From Nocardia shimofusensis NBRC 100134 (GTDB taxonomy: Bacteria > Actinomycetota > Actinomycetes > Mycobacteriales > Mycobacteriaceae), in the NCBI RefSeq assembly GCF_001613125.1, contig NZ_BDBT01000040.1:1-33054 (forward strand): a stretch of 33,054 nt of DNA, read 5' to 3'. The translations under genes and the position numbers were made by a program. The notes beneath the pieces were generated by a model, which did not search any database, was not told the origin of the DNA, and was given only the letters and a program-made list of their open reading frames with translations. Positions 25,664 through 33,054 of the stretch are shown in pieces (position 1 is the first letter of the stretch; each line of letters begins with the position of its first letter).

Positions 25664-26887
25664 TCACCGCCCGCTGTGTCTGGTATGTCCGCCCACCCCG
25701 CCGGGCCCCGCCGGAAACCAGCGATACATCGCCCACGCACCGGCCAGCGCCGACCCGGCGAGCACGATCGACGCCGCGCCGAGCACGGCCAGCGCGCTGA
25801 TCGCGCCGATCGCCAGCGGCCCGGCGAACATGCCGATGTCGTGGGTGAGCCGCCAGGCGCCCAGGAACTCCGCCTGTTTCCCCGGCGGAGCCACATCCAC
25901 GCCGACGGTCATGATCAGCCCGTTGCTGATGCCATTGGCCAGCCCCAGCAGCACCGCGGCGATCCCCGTCGTCACCGCGGTGTGGGTGAACGGCAGCACC
26001 GCGTAGCCGAGTCCGAAGCACAGCATCGACGGCACCCCGGTGGCGCGTCGGCCGAAACGGTCCATGAAGACGCCCGCCGGATAGGACAAGAGCACATCGA
26101 CCGCGCCGGAAATGCCGAAGATCAGGCTGGTCGTCACCGGGCTGAGCCCGATGTGCGCCGCCCACAGCGGCAGCAGCGACTGTCTGGCCGCGCGAGCCGC
26201 ACCGGTCAGCAGTGCCGCGGAGCCGAGAGTGCCGAGCACTCTGCGGTTCTCGACGACCACCGAGGTCAGCGTGTGCCCCGCGCCGCCGCCACTGCTGACA
26301 TCGCGGACGGCGATCATCGCCAGACCGGCCAGCGCGGTGGTCGCGCACTGCAACCACAGCGCGCCGTTGGGCCCCATCGCGTGCACGAGCCCGGCGCCGA
26401 GGAACGGCCCGGCGAAGAAGCCGAGCCGATGCGAGCCCGCCAGCACCGACAGCGCCCGTCCCCGCTCCCGCGGCGGCACCACCGCCGCGATGTAGGTCTG
26501 CCGGGCGAGTCCCCAGACCGCACCGGACGCGCCGGTGAGCAGCATGCCCACCGCCAGCACGGCCGGATTCGGCGCGGCGATCGCGGCCAGCACGCCCGCG
26601 AGCCCGAGTGCGGTGCCGAGCCCGATCGCCCCGCGCTCGCCGACCCTGGCCACGATCCGGCCCGCGGGCAGGTCGGTCAGCACCATGCCCAGCCCGCTGA
26701 GCGCGACGACCAGACCCGCCATCCCTACCGACGCGCCGAGCTCGAGCGCGCGCAAGGCGAACATCGGCGCGGCCGCCCCCGCCCCGGCGCCGTAGAGCAC
26801 CATCGGCACGAACACCGACCAGGTCAAGCTGCTCAGCTTCACCCGGTCGGCCGTCACCCGCGGCGCGGCGACCTCCTCGATGCTCAT
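25664..26887 (-). CDS. MFS transporter, drug/metabolite exporter type
   Basis: This 407-residue, very hydrophobic protein has about twelve membrane segments. The loop after segment 2 reads LPAGRIVARVGERG, a variant of the MFS motif A, and a second copy (SYPAGVFMDRFGRR) follows segment 8, as usual for two six-helix halves. It is probably a proton-driven exporter in the cytoplasmic membrane. ATG 26887 has no normal ribosome site, and a strong hairpin ends three bases before it. It is the first gene of the run leading to the LuxE/LuxC pair and may export the cluster product. It could instead belong with the sulfur operon upstream. Confidence 0.9.
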   Translation of the reverse strand: MSIEEVAAPRVTADRVKLSSLTWSVFVPMVLYGAGAGAAAPMFALRALELGASVGMAGLVVALSGLGMVLTDLPAGRIVARVGERGAIGLGTALGLAGVLAAIAAPNPAVLAVGMLLTGASGAVWGLARQTYIAAVVPPRERGRALSVLAGSHRLGFFAGPFLGAGLVHAMGPNGALWLQCATTALAGLAMIAVRDVSSGGGAGHTLTSVVVENRRVLGTLGSAALLTGAARAARQSLLPLWAAHIGLSPVTTSLIFGISGAVDVLLSYPAGVFMDRFGRRATGVPSMLCFGLGYAVLPFTHTAVTTGIAAVLLGLANGISNGLIMTVGVDVAPPGKQAEFLGAWRLTHDIGMFAGPLAIGAISALAVLGAASIVLAGSALAGAWAMYRWFPAGPGGVGGHTRHSGR

Positions 26888-26890
26888 CGT

Positions 26891-26918
26891 CGGGCCCCGA
26901 TGCTGTCCTCGGGGCCCG
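26891..26918 (-). terminator. Strong hairpin abutting the MFS start codon (terminator or translational control)
   Basis: CGGGCCCCGA (26891-26900) pairs perfectly with TCGGGGCCCG (26909-26918) around an 8-base loop. On the minus strand it lies 45 bases after the monooxygenase stop and ends three bases before the MFS ATG, occupying the place where a ribosome site would be. A weaker hairpin, CCGGAT-N5-ATCCGG, is at 26927-26943. Confidence 0.65.
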
Positions 26919-26963
26919 TGTCCGGGCCGGATGCCGTATCCGGGTACCCCTGCGGTAGGCCGC

Positions 26964-28316
26964 TCACCACGCCGACGCGGGCTGGGCGGCGAACCGGCTC
27001 TCCGGACGCGGCAGGCCGAAGTGGTCACGCAGGGTGGTCCCGGTGTACTCGGTGCGGAACAGGCCGCGTTCCTGCAAGATCGGCACCACGGTCTCGGTGA
27101 AGACCTCGAGCCCACCCGGGTAGTACGGCGGCATCACATTGAAACCGTCCGCAGCGCCCTGGGTGAACCACTCCTCGATGGTGTCGGCGACCTGCTCCGG
27201 GGTGCCGGCGAACACCCGATGCCCACGCGCGCCCGCCAGCCGATGCAGCAGCTGCCGTAGCGTCGGATTCTCCCGCCGCACGATGCCCGCGACCACCTGC
27301 AGGCGGCTGCGATCGTTGTCGGTGACATCGCCGGCGTCGGCGAACAGGTCCGCCGGCACTCTTTCGTCGAGGTCCAGATGCCGCAGATCGCGACCGGCGA
27401 TGCCTGCCAGCTGCGTCAGGCCGTACTCGGGCACCGTGAGCTCGTTGAACTCGCGTTCGAGCCGCGCGGCATCGGCCTCGGTGTCACCGATGAACGGGCT
27501 GATACCCGGCAGGATCTTCACGTGATCGGGGTTGCGGCCGAACTCCGCGGCCCTGCCCTTGATGTCGGAATAGAAGGCCTGAGCATCCGAGAGCCGCTGA
27601 TGCGCGGTGAAAATCGCCTCGGCGTATTGCCCGGCGAACGCGCGGCCCTCGTTGGACGCACCGGCCTGCACGAGCACCGGATGCCCCTGCGGCGTGCGCG
27701 CGGAGTTGAAAGGACCGCGCACGCGCAGGTATTCACCCTCGAAGTCGATCCGGTGGATCTTGTCCGGATCGGCGTAGCGCCCCTGCTCCTTGTCGAGCAG
27801 GATCGCGTCGTCCTCCCAGCTGTCCCACAGCGCGACCACGGCATCGACGAACTCCCGCGCCCGGGCGTAGCGATCGGCGTGCACGGGATGCTGATCCAGA
27901 CCGAAGTTCGCGGCCGCCAGATCGGTTCCGGTGGTGACGATGTTCCAGCCGGCACGACCGCCGGAGAGGTGGTCGAGGCTGGAGAACAGCCGCGCCAGGT
28001 TGTAGGGCTCGTAGTAGGTGGTCGAGGCGGTGCCGATCAGACCGATCCGGCTGGTGGCGGCGGCGATCGCGGTCAGCAGTGTGATCGGCTCGAGCCCGGC
28101 GGCGGCGTTGTACTTCACATTCGACCGCAAGGCGGGGCCGTCGGCGAAGAACACCGCGTCCAGTTTGGCCGCTTCGGCGGTGCGGGCGATCTCCTGGTAG
28201 TAGCTGATGTCGTAGATGCGCTCGGGGCTGCCCGTGGGGTGTCGCCACGCGGCCTCGTGATGGCCGGAGGGGTAGATGAACGCGTTCAAACTCAGCTGAC
28301 GGGGCTGGTCGCTCAT
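26964..28316 (-). CDS. NtaA/SnaA/DszA-family FMN-dependent monooxygenase
   Basis: The 450-residue luciferase-like flavin monooxygenase fits the NtaA/SnaA/DszA subgroup in length and wording: AFIYPSGHHEAAWRHP near the start, EIARTAEAAKLDAVFFAD, LSGGRAGWNIVTTGTDLAAANFG, and PVLVQAGASNEGR in the middle. These enzymes use reduced FMN and O2 on substrates such as sulfones, sulfonates or nitrilotriacetate. The ATG at 28316 overlaps the stop of the ATPase gene (ATGA). As the last gene of an SsuABC-like import operon, it probably oxidises the imported organosulfur compound. A separate flavin reductase is needed and none is in the window. Confidence 0.94.
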   Translation of the reverse strand: MSDQPRQLSLNAFIYPSGHHEAAWRHPTGSPERIYDISYYQEIARTAEAAKLDAVFFADGPALRSNVKYNAAAGLEPITLLTAIAAATSRIGLIGTASTTYYEPYNLARLFSSLDHLSGGRAGWNIVTTGTDLAAANFGLDQHPVHADRYARAREFVDAVVALWDSWEDDAILLDKEQGRYADPDKIHRIDFEGEYLRVRGPFNSARTPQGHPVLVQAGASNEGRAFAGQYAEAIFTAHQRLSDAQAFYSDIKGRAAEFGRNPDHVKILPGISPFIGDTEADAARLEREFNELTVPEYGLTQLAGIAGRDLRHLDLDERVPADLFADAGDVTDNDRSRLQVVAGIVRRENPTLRQLLHRLAGARGHRVFAGTPEQVADTIEEWFTQGAADGFNVMPPYYPGGLEVFTETVVPILQERGLFRTEYTGTTLRDHFGLPRPESRFAAQPASAW

Positions 28317-29074
28317 GATGCTTGCTTTTCCTTCTCGAGCGCGGCGGGACGAGGTTCGGTGTCGACGCCGAGGGCGTTGAGCAGAACCTCACGGGCACGG
28401 ATGAATTCGGGATCGCTGTGGCGGCGCGGGCGGGGGACATCGACGCGCAGATCGGTGGAGAGCACGCCGTCGTCGAGAACCAGCACCCGGTCGGCGAGCA
28501 CCACCGCCTCGTCGACATCGTGGGTGACCAGCAGTACCGCCGGCTTGTGCTCGGCGCACAGGTCCTGCAGCAGGGCGTGCATCTTGATCCGGGTCAGCGC
28601 GTCCAGCGCGCCGAACGGCTCGTCGGCCAGCAACAGCTTCGGCTCACGCACCAGCGATCGCGCCAGCGCCACACGCTGCTGCTCACCACCGGAAAGCTCA
28701 CGCGGCCACGCCTTCTCACGACCGGCCAGACCGACCTCGGCCAGCGCCGCCTTGCCGCGCTCGGCCGCCCCCTTGCCCCCGAGCCCGAGGATCACATTGT
28801 CGAGCACCCGCGTCCACGGCAGCAGCCGCGAATCCTGGAACACCACCGCGCGCTCGGTGGGCACACTGAGCTCGCCGGAGCCGGTGACGTTCTCGTCGAG
28901 TTCGGCCAGCGCCCGCAGCAACGTGCTCTTGCCGGACCCACTGCGGCCCAGCAGCGCCACGAACTCGCCCCGAGCGATCTCGAGATCGATGTCGCGCAAC
29001 ACCGTGCGGTCACCGAACCCGCGACTCAGCTCGCGGATACGGACCACGTTCAGTCCCCGAGTGTCTGTCGCCAT
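28313..29074 (-). CDS. ABC transporter ATPase, SsuB/TauB-like
   Basis: The 253-residue nucleotide-binding subunit has Walker A GRSGSGKST (43-51), Q-loop FQD (79-81), signature LSGGEQQR (127-134), Walker B LLLADEP (147-153) and switch His in VTHDVDEA. The wording matches the nitrate/sulfonate/taurine importer family. It starts 25 bases inside the end of the permease gene and overlaps the monooxygenase start. It energises uptake through the permease at 29050-29913. The C-terminal ~35 residues are charged and variable. Confidence 0.95.
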   Translation of the reverse strand: MATDTRGLNVVRIRELSRGFGDRTVLRDIDLEIARGEFVALLGRSGSGKSTLLRALAELDENVTGSGELSVPTERAVVFQDSRLLPWTRVLDNVILGLGGKGAAERGKAALAEVGLAGREKAWPRELSGGEQQRVALARSLVREPKLLLADEPFGALDALTRIKMHALLQDLCAEHKPAVLLVTHDVDEAVVLADRVLVLDDGVLSTDLRVDVPRPRRHSDPEFIRAREVLLNALGVDTEPRPAALEKEKQAS

Positions 29075-29913
29075 GACAGCGCCTTCCTTTCCACCGCACG
29101 TACGGCGACGTCACCGAACAGACCCAGCAGGCCGTAGATCACCAGGCCGACGACGATCACGTCGATCTGGCCGTAGGTCCGCGCCTGGGTCATCAGGTAG
29201 CCGATGCCGCTGGTCGCGTTGACCTGCTCCACCACCACCAGCGCCAGCCAGGAGATCGTGACCGCCAGCCGCAGGCCGATGAAGAATCCCGGCAGCGCGC
29301 CGGGCAGCGCGATCTTGCGCACGAAGTCCGTGCGCGACAATCGCACCGTCTCGGCCAGTTCCACGTACCGCGATTCCACGCTGCGCAGGTAGGCATGGGT
29401 GTTGATGTAGATCGGCACCAGCACGCTGAGCGTGATGACGATCAGCTTCATCTGCTCGCCGATGCCGAACCAGACGATGAACAGCGGGATCAGCGCCAGC
29501 GTCGGAATCGCGCGCTTGATCTGGACCGGTCCGTCGATCACGGCCTCGCCGAGCCTGCTCAAGCCCGCGATGAGCGCCAGCACCACACCGATCGCCACCC
29601 CGAGCACCAGGCCGATGAGCGCCCGCTGCAGCGACGTCCACAGATTCGACGGCAGACGACCGTCCGCGATCAGATCCCCGGCGGTCTGCGCGACCGTCCA
29701 CGGCGCGGGCAGGGTCTCCGGGTCGATCGCCCCCGCGGCCGAACCGATCACCCAGATCGCGATCAGCAGCCCGGGGCCCAGCGCGAAGCCGAACGGAATC
29801 TGCCTGCCCGGCCCCAGCTTCCGCCGGGGGCGACCGGAGCTCTCGCCGCGGTCCGCCGTGGCCCCGGTGGTCCCGAACCGGCGCAGGACGCCGGTTGCTT
29901 CCAAGGTCGCCAT
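29050..29913 (-). CDS. ABC transporter permease, SsuC/TauC-like
   Basis: The 287-residue permease has a polar N-terminal tail of ~40 residues and then about six membrane segments. The coupling region ELAETVRLSRTDFVRKIALPGALPGFFIGLR is the EAA loop that contacts the ATPase. The family imports sulfonates, taurine or nitrate. ATG 29913 shares one base with the stop of the binding-protein gene (TAATG). The first ATG after the non-coding-looking upstream sequence was chosen. Confidence 0.94.
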   Translation of the reverse strand: MATLEATGVLRRFGTTGATADRGESSGRPRRKLGPGRQIPFGFALGPGLLIAIWVIGSAAGAIDPETLPAPWTVAQTAGDLIADGRLPSNLWTSLQRALIGLVLGVAIGVVLALIAGLSRLGEAVIDGPVQIKRAIPTLALIPLFIVWFGIGEQMKLIVITLSVLVPIYINTHAYLRSVESRYVELAETVRLSRTDFVRKIALPGALPGFFIGLRLAVTISWLALVVVEQVNATSGIGYLMTQARTYGQIDVIVVGLVIYGLLGLFGDVAVRAVERKALSWRQTLGD

Positions 29914-31007
29914 TACTTCTCCTCCGGCTCGAACGCGGCGCCCGACTCGATCACGGCTTCGGTGACGACGGCGTCGTAACGCAGGTCGAAGCCATCGGCG
30001 GCTCGGACCTTGCGAGGCAGATGCCCGGCGGCGTCGATGACGTCGATGGTCTGCTGCTGACGGTCGATCAGGTTCTGGTCCAGGTGCGGGAAGGAGTAGC
30101 GGCCCAGCGACTCCACGATCCGGTCGGCGTCCTCGGGCGAGACCTTCTGATTGCCCACGTAGTACTGCTGCTTCCATTCCTCGGGATGGGTGTTCACCCA
30201 CTGGTAGGCGCGCACATACGCTCCGACCAGGGCCGCGAGCGCCGCAGACTTCGCCGGATCGTCGGTGACCGCGCGACGCGCGTACAGATAGGCCAGGCCG
30301 GTGTAGATGCCACGGGTCTGCTCGTCGGGGACCAGCGATGTGCCTTCGGTGCGCAGGAATCGGGTGACATTCGGCTCGATGAGCGGCGCCACGTCGACCT
30401 GGCCGGTACGCACGGCGTCGAGGAACTCCGCCAGCTGCAATCGGACGAGCTTCACGTCGTCGACGCTCAGGTCCGCCTTGTCCAGCGCTCGCAGCACAGC
30501 GGCCTGCTGAGCGGTGCCTTCCGCGTAGGCGATCTTCCTGCCCTTCAGGTCCTTCAGCGTCGGCACCGAGACACCGGGCGCCACAGCGAGTTTCAAACCA
30601 CTGACGCTGGTCTGGTAGGCGGCCACGATCGGCACGTCCTGCCCCGCGGCCAGCGCGTGGATCGGCGGCGTGTCCCCCACGGGAGCGACGTCCGCCGCGC
30701 CGGCGCGGAAGGCCTCGAGAATGGCCGGGCCGCCGACGAAGTTGGCGAACTCCACCTCGAACGGCAGCTTGTCGAGCTCACCGGAGAACCGCAGTGCCGA
30801 TTGCAGGCGCTCCGACTGGTCGGCGATCACCAGCTCGGTGCCGGGCGGGATCTCTGTCGACAGCGGCGTCGTCGCTGCCTCACCGACCGGTCCACCGTCC
30901 TCGGCGCAGCCGGCCGTTCCCAGTGTCGCTGCGATCGCCACGGCGAGCAGAACGGCGGTCATCCGACGGCGACCACGTCGGCCGAACTTGGTACGGGTTC
31001 CTGACAT
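29913..31007 (-). CDS. ABC transporter substrate-binding lipoprotein, SsuA/TauA-like
   Basis: The 364-residue protein has an Arg-rich N-terminus, a hydrophobic stretch (MTAVLLAVAIAATLG) and a lipobox ending in TAGC with Cys34 as the lipidated residue. It is therefore anchored outside the membrane. The mature part has the features of the aliphatic sulfonate/nitrate/taurine binding family: PFEVEFANFVGGPAILEAF, DVAPVGDTPPIHA, and GRKIAYAEGTAQQAAVLRAL. It captures the substrate for the permease and ATPase that follow. The ATG at 31007 lacks a clear ribosome site, but an earlier start would spoil the signal peptide. It is the first gene of a four-gene operon. Confidence 0.94.
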   Translation of the reverse strand: MSGTRTKFGRRGRRRMTAVLLAVAIAATLGTAGCAEDGGPVGEAATTPLSTEIPPGTELVIADQSERLQSALRFSGELDKLPFEVEFANFVGGPAILEAFRAGAADVAPVGDTPPIHALAAGQDVPIVAAYQTSVSGLKLAVAPGVSVPTLKDLKGRKIAYAEGTAQQAAVLRALDKADLSVDDVKLVRLQLAEFLDAVRTGQVDVAPLIEPNVTRFLRTEGTSLVPDEQTRGIYTGLAYLYARRAVTDDPAKSAALAALVGAYVRAYQWVNTHPEEWKQQYYVGNQKVSPEDADRIVESLGRYSFPHLDQNLIDRQQQTIDVIDAAGHLPRKVRAADGFDLRYDAVVTEAVIESGAAFEPEEK

Positions 31008-31183
31008 GCCCAGTATTGAAGCAACGGGTGACACCTGTCCGACACCATTGCCCACACCGTGATTCGAATCGGCGGAGGCCGGACAAAGCACCTGCACGGA
31101 ACCACGAATCCGCTGCTATCGCCGCATTTTCCGGTAACCTTCCGGCACCGCGCGTGGTGCTCGGCGCGCACCGCACAGCAGCG
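31008..31183 (-). promoter_or_regulatory. 176-bp gap, probable promoter region of the SsuABC-like operon
   Basis: No gene is seen. Transcription of the four-gene importer/monooxygenase operon should start here on the minus strand. No known riboswitch fold was recognised, and no firm -35/-10 assignment is made. Confidence 0.4.
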
Positions 31184-32350
31184 TCACGGCGGAGCGGCGG
31201 CGGTCTCGGCGTCGCGCGCCTGATCCAGGTACCGCTCTACGAACGGCACCACCTGGCGCTGGACAACGGCGTTGTATCGCTCCGGAGCCTGCTTCGGATT
31301 CGCGTGCCCGGTGCCGCGCGGCATCCCCACCAGCAAGCTGCCGCCCGGCCCGCCCACCTGCTCGATCAGCACGCGATGGGAGTACTCGACATCGACCACG
31401 CGGTCGCTGCTCGCGTCGCGCGGGCGCAGGAACACGATCGCCGGACGCGGCTTGTCGCCGTCCGCTCGCGACAACGCGCGCAGATTGTCCACCGCGCCAC
31501 CGCCGACAATCGCCCGGAACTGCGATTCGATCAGGCCGTTGCTCGCTGTGTCCTGCGAGAACACCTTCTCGGTCGCCACCTCCACCAGCACCTCACGCAA
31601 TCCGTCGGCGCGCAGACCGGGCACCGGATCGGTGGCGACGTCGACGATGCGCTCACGCCGTGCGTAGGTTTCGACCACCATCCGCAACATCCGGCTCTCC
31701 CGGGCGCCGGGCAGCCAGCCCATCCAGCGGAGCATGTCCTCGCCGCGCCCGCGACTCTCCGGCCGCACCGCGTTCAGATCGACCGGCGTGCAATCCAGCA
31801 GCACCGCGGAGAGCCTGCGGTCGCTGTCCTGATGGATGTGCTCACCGACCTCGAGCGCGATCACCCCGCCCATGCTGTGCCCGACGAGCACGATATTGCG
31901 CACCCCCGACATCTGCGCGGCGCGCACCACCAAGTCCGCGATCACCTTGCTGTCGATGCCTTGGTTGTCGTATCTGATCGCCCACACCACCCCCAGGTCC
32001 CGCAGCGCCGGCAGGGCGGCCGCGGTGTCGGTGGCGTTGAGTCCGCCCAGCCCCACCAGGTCGACGACCGCGGTGTCCCAGTCCCGCTCGTCGGCGGGCG
32101 GGGCGACCGGTAGCAGCGCGGGCGCGGTGAGCGCGAGCCGGGCTCGCTCCGGCGCGACGTCGTAGACCCAGTACCGAACGAGCAGGGTGAGCAGTATCAG
32201 CAGCGCTCCGGCCGACCGGATCAGGACGGTCCTGGTGCGACGCAACCTCGGTCCGCGGCGCCCCAGGCGTGTCTCCCGCAACCGAGTCTTGCGCCGCTGG
32301 TCGTCCCAGTCGGAGACGGTGGACGGATGCCAATTGTCCAACGGCGACAT
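31184..32350 (-). CDS. Membrane-anchored alpha/beta hydrolase
   Basis: The 388-residue protein has a basic N-terminal cytoplasmic region (~1-42), one membrane segment (~43-59, VLIRSAGALLILLTLLV) and an outward-facing or membrane-attached alpha/beta hydrolase domain. The nucleophile elbow is VGHSMGG (Ser159). A late His in GTGHANPKQ is a candidate catalytic His. Start choice is uncertain: ATG 32350 is directly preceded by an in-frame GTG, and GGAG is too close for an ideal ribosome site. Substrate unknown; esterase or lipase-like activity on a lipid is a family-level guess. No link to the biosynthetic cluster is evident. Confidence 0.88.
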   Translation of the reverse strand: MSPLDNWHPSTVSDWDDQRRKTRLRETRLGRRGPRLRRTRTVLIRSAGALLILLTLLVRYWVYDVAPERARLALTAPALLPVAPPADERDWDTAVVDLVGLGGLNATDTAAALPALRDLGVVWAIRYDNQGIDSKVIADLVVRAAQMSGVRNIVLVGHSMGGVIALEVGEHIHQDSDRRLSAVLLDCTPVDLNAVRPESRGRGEDMLRWMGWLPGARESRMLRMVVETYARRERIVDVATDPVPGLRADGLREVLVEVATEKVFSQDTASNGLIESQFRAIVGGGAVDNLRALSRADGDKPRPAIVFLRPRDASSDRVVDVEYSHRVLIEQVGGPGGSLLVGMPRGTGHANPKQAPERYNAVVQRQVVPFVERYLDQARDAETAAAPP

Positions 32351-32488
32351 CACTCCACGGTAACTACGGCCCCACGCCCTTGCCACGCACCGACGCTGCC
32401 CCACCGACGCTGCCCGGCCGCGCATCGAGAATCCGCACGCTCGATTCGCCCCTCCGGCCTGCCCGGCGCCCGTGACAATCGGGAGCGC

Positions 32489-32944
32489 TCAGTCCTCGGC
32501 CAGTGCCGCCAATTTCGCGAGCGACATCCGCCAGCCGATCTCGTTCTCATCGGGGCTGAGCCCACTGGGCAGGTCCTCGTGCACGGCCACCAGATCGGTG
32601 CCGCCGTTCACCTCGGTGAGTGTGTAGCTGATCGTCATCGAACCGCTCACCGCCGGATCCTCGGTGTCGAATTCCACCAGCTGCACCACCCGCTCACCGG
32701 GAACGAGCATGACGAACCGCCCTCGATAGCTGTCGGTATTGCCCGTCGTCTTGCCGGCCGCGGCCGGGTCGTCGTAGGTGAGGGTGATACGGAACGCCCC
32801 GCCCTCCCTGGCGTCGAACTCGTGGACCTCGCTGGACATCCCGTCCGGCACCATCCACTTCGCGACGGCCGAGCCGTCGAGCAGGAGTCGATACACCGTG
32901 TCGCGGGAAGCTCGGATGTGCTTGCCGATCCTGGTGGCCGTCAT
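32489..32944 (-). CDS. SRPBCC/AHSA1-type polyketide-cyclase-like domain protein
   Basis: The 151-residue protein reads as an AHSA1-like SRPBCC domain: IRASRDTVYRLLLDGSAVAKWMVPDGM at the start, GGAFRITLTYDD, GRFVMLVPGERVVQLVEFD in the middle, and GGTDLVAVHEDLPSG near the end. The fold forms a hydrophobic ligand-binding cavity. Stand-alone members in actinomycetes are common and mostly uncharacterised. It is separated from the hydrolase by 138 bases without recognisable features. Probably an ordinary chromosomal gene. Confidence 0.93.
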   Translation of the reverse strand: MTATRIGKHIRASRDTVYRLLLDGSAVAKWMVPDGMSSEVHEFDAREGGAFRITLTYDDPAAAGKTTGNTDSYRGRFVMLVPGERVVQLVEFDTEDPAVSGSMTISYTLTEVNGGTDLVAVHEDLPSGLSPDENEIGWRMSLAKLAALAED

Positions 32945-33033
32945 ACCGCCACCGTAGTCCGCGCGGCCATCCGGTGCGGATCTCCGCGGACCACCATTCC
33001 CCGACGACGCGAATTGCTCCGGAAACGACGAAG

Positions 33034-33054
33034 GCCCCCAACAATGTTGGGGGC
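33034..33054. terminator. Hairpin at right window edge, probable terminator
   Basis: GCCCCCAACA and TGTTGGGGGC form a near-complete palindrome (8-bp stem with a 5-base loop). It is cut at the window edge, so any following T-run is unseen. It lies upstream of the SRPBCC gene and would terminate a gene located to the right. Confidence 0.6.

Noticed and set aside
23098..28316. LuxC, LuxE and a luciferase-like monooxygenase within 5 kb, suggesting a lux operon
   Set aside because: The monooxygenase is of the NtaA/DszA subgroup, lacks a LuxB partner and is coupled to an ABC importer, with the MFS gene and a strong hairpin in between.
1..33054. Mobile elements, tRNA genes, CRISPR arrays or phage defence genes
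   Set aside because: No transposase, integrase, tRNA-like fold, spaced repeats or defence-type domains were recognised on either strand.

Overview
The window is very GC-rich, with GTG starts, tightly overlapping stop/start codons and strong third-position G/C bias. Together with FAAL enzymes, mycolate/cyclopropane-type methyltransferases and a DesA3-like membrane desaturase, this points to a mycolate-group actinomycete. Nocardia or a close relative is the best guess, but the genus is inference. No rRNA, tRNA, CRISPR, transposase or integrase was seen.

Positions 1 to about 22.4 kb, and perhaps to 26.9 kb, look like one lipid/polyketide biosynthetic cluster. The minus-strand arm (14.2 kb down to 1) encodes, in order of transcription, a membrane fatty-acyl desaturase, a free acyl carrier protein, a cyclopropane-synthase-like methyltransferase, a P450, a fatty acyl-AMP ligase (FAAL), a LysR regulator, a long-chain acyl-CoA-synthetase-like enzyme, an FAD oxidoreductase, a small SGNH esterase and a large PKS. 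The PKS runs off the left edge. Its KS, AT and 'DLEADLGVDSIKR' ACP are of the PfaA (polyunsaturated fatty acid synthase) type. A separate minus-strand pair (FAD monooxygenase, then P450) lies between 17.2 and 14.4 kb and ends in a hairpin.

The plus-strand arm (17.4 to 22.4 kb) starts divergently from that pair. It encodes a second FAAL, a ferritin-type diiron desaturase, a hotdog thioesterase, a second free ACP, a second CFA-synthase-like methyltransferase and a second diiron desaturase, mostly with overlapping stop and start codons. The two arms therefore carry parallel 'FAAL + ACP + methyltransferase + desaturase/oxygenase' sets. The simplest reading is that two fatty acyl chains are adenylated, loaded on dedicated ACPs, modified there, and joined to or extended by the PUFA-synthase-like PKS.

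From 22.4 to 26.9 kb (minus strand) lie a hotdog thioesterase, a LuxC-like acyl reductase and LuxE-like acyl-protein synthetase pair (fatty acid to aldehyde) and an MFS exporter. These may be the reductive and export end of the same pathway. From 27 to 31 kb (minus strand) is a compact operon for uptake and oxidation of an organosulfur-type compound: an SsuA-like lipoprotein, SsuC-like permease, SsuB-like ATPase and NtaA/DszA-family flavin monooxygenase. The right end carries a membrane-anchored alpha/beta hydrolase and an SRPBCC (AHSA1-type) protein, probably ordinary flanking genes.
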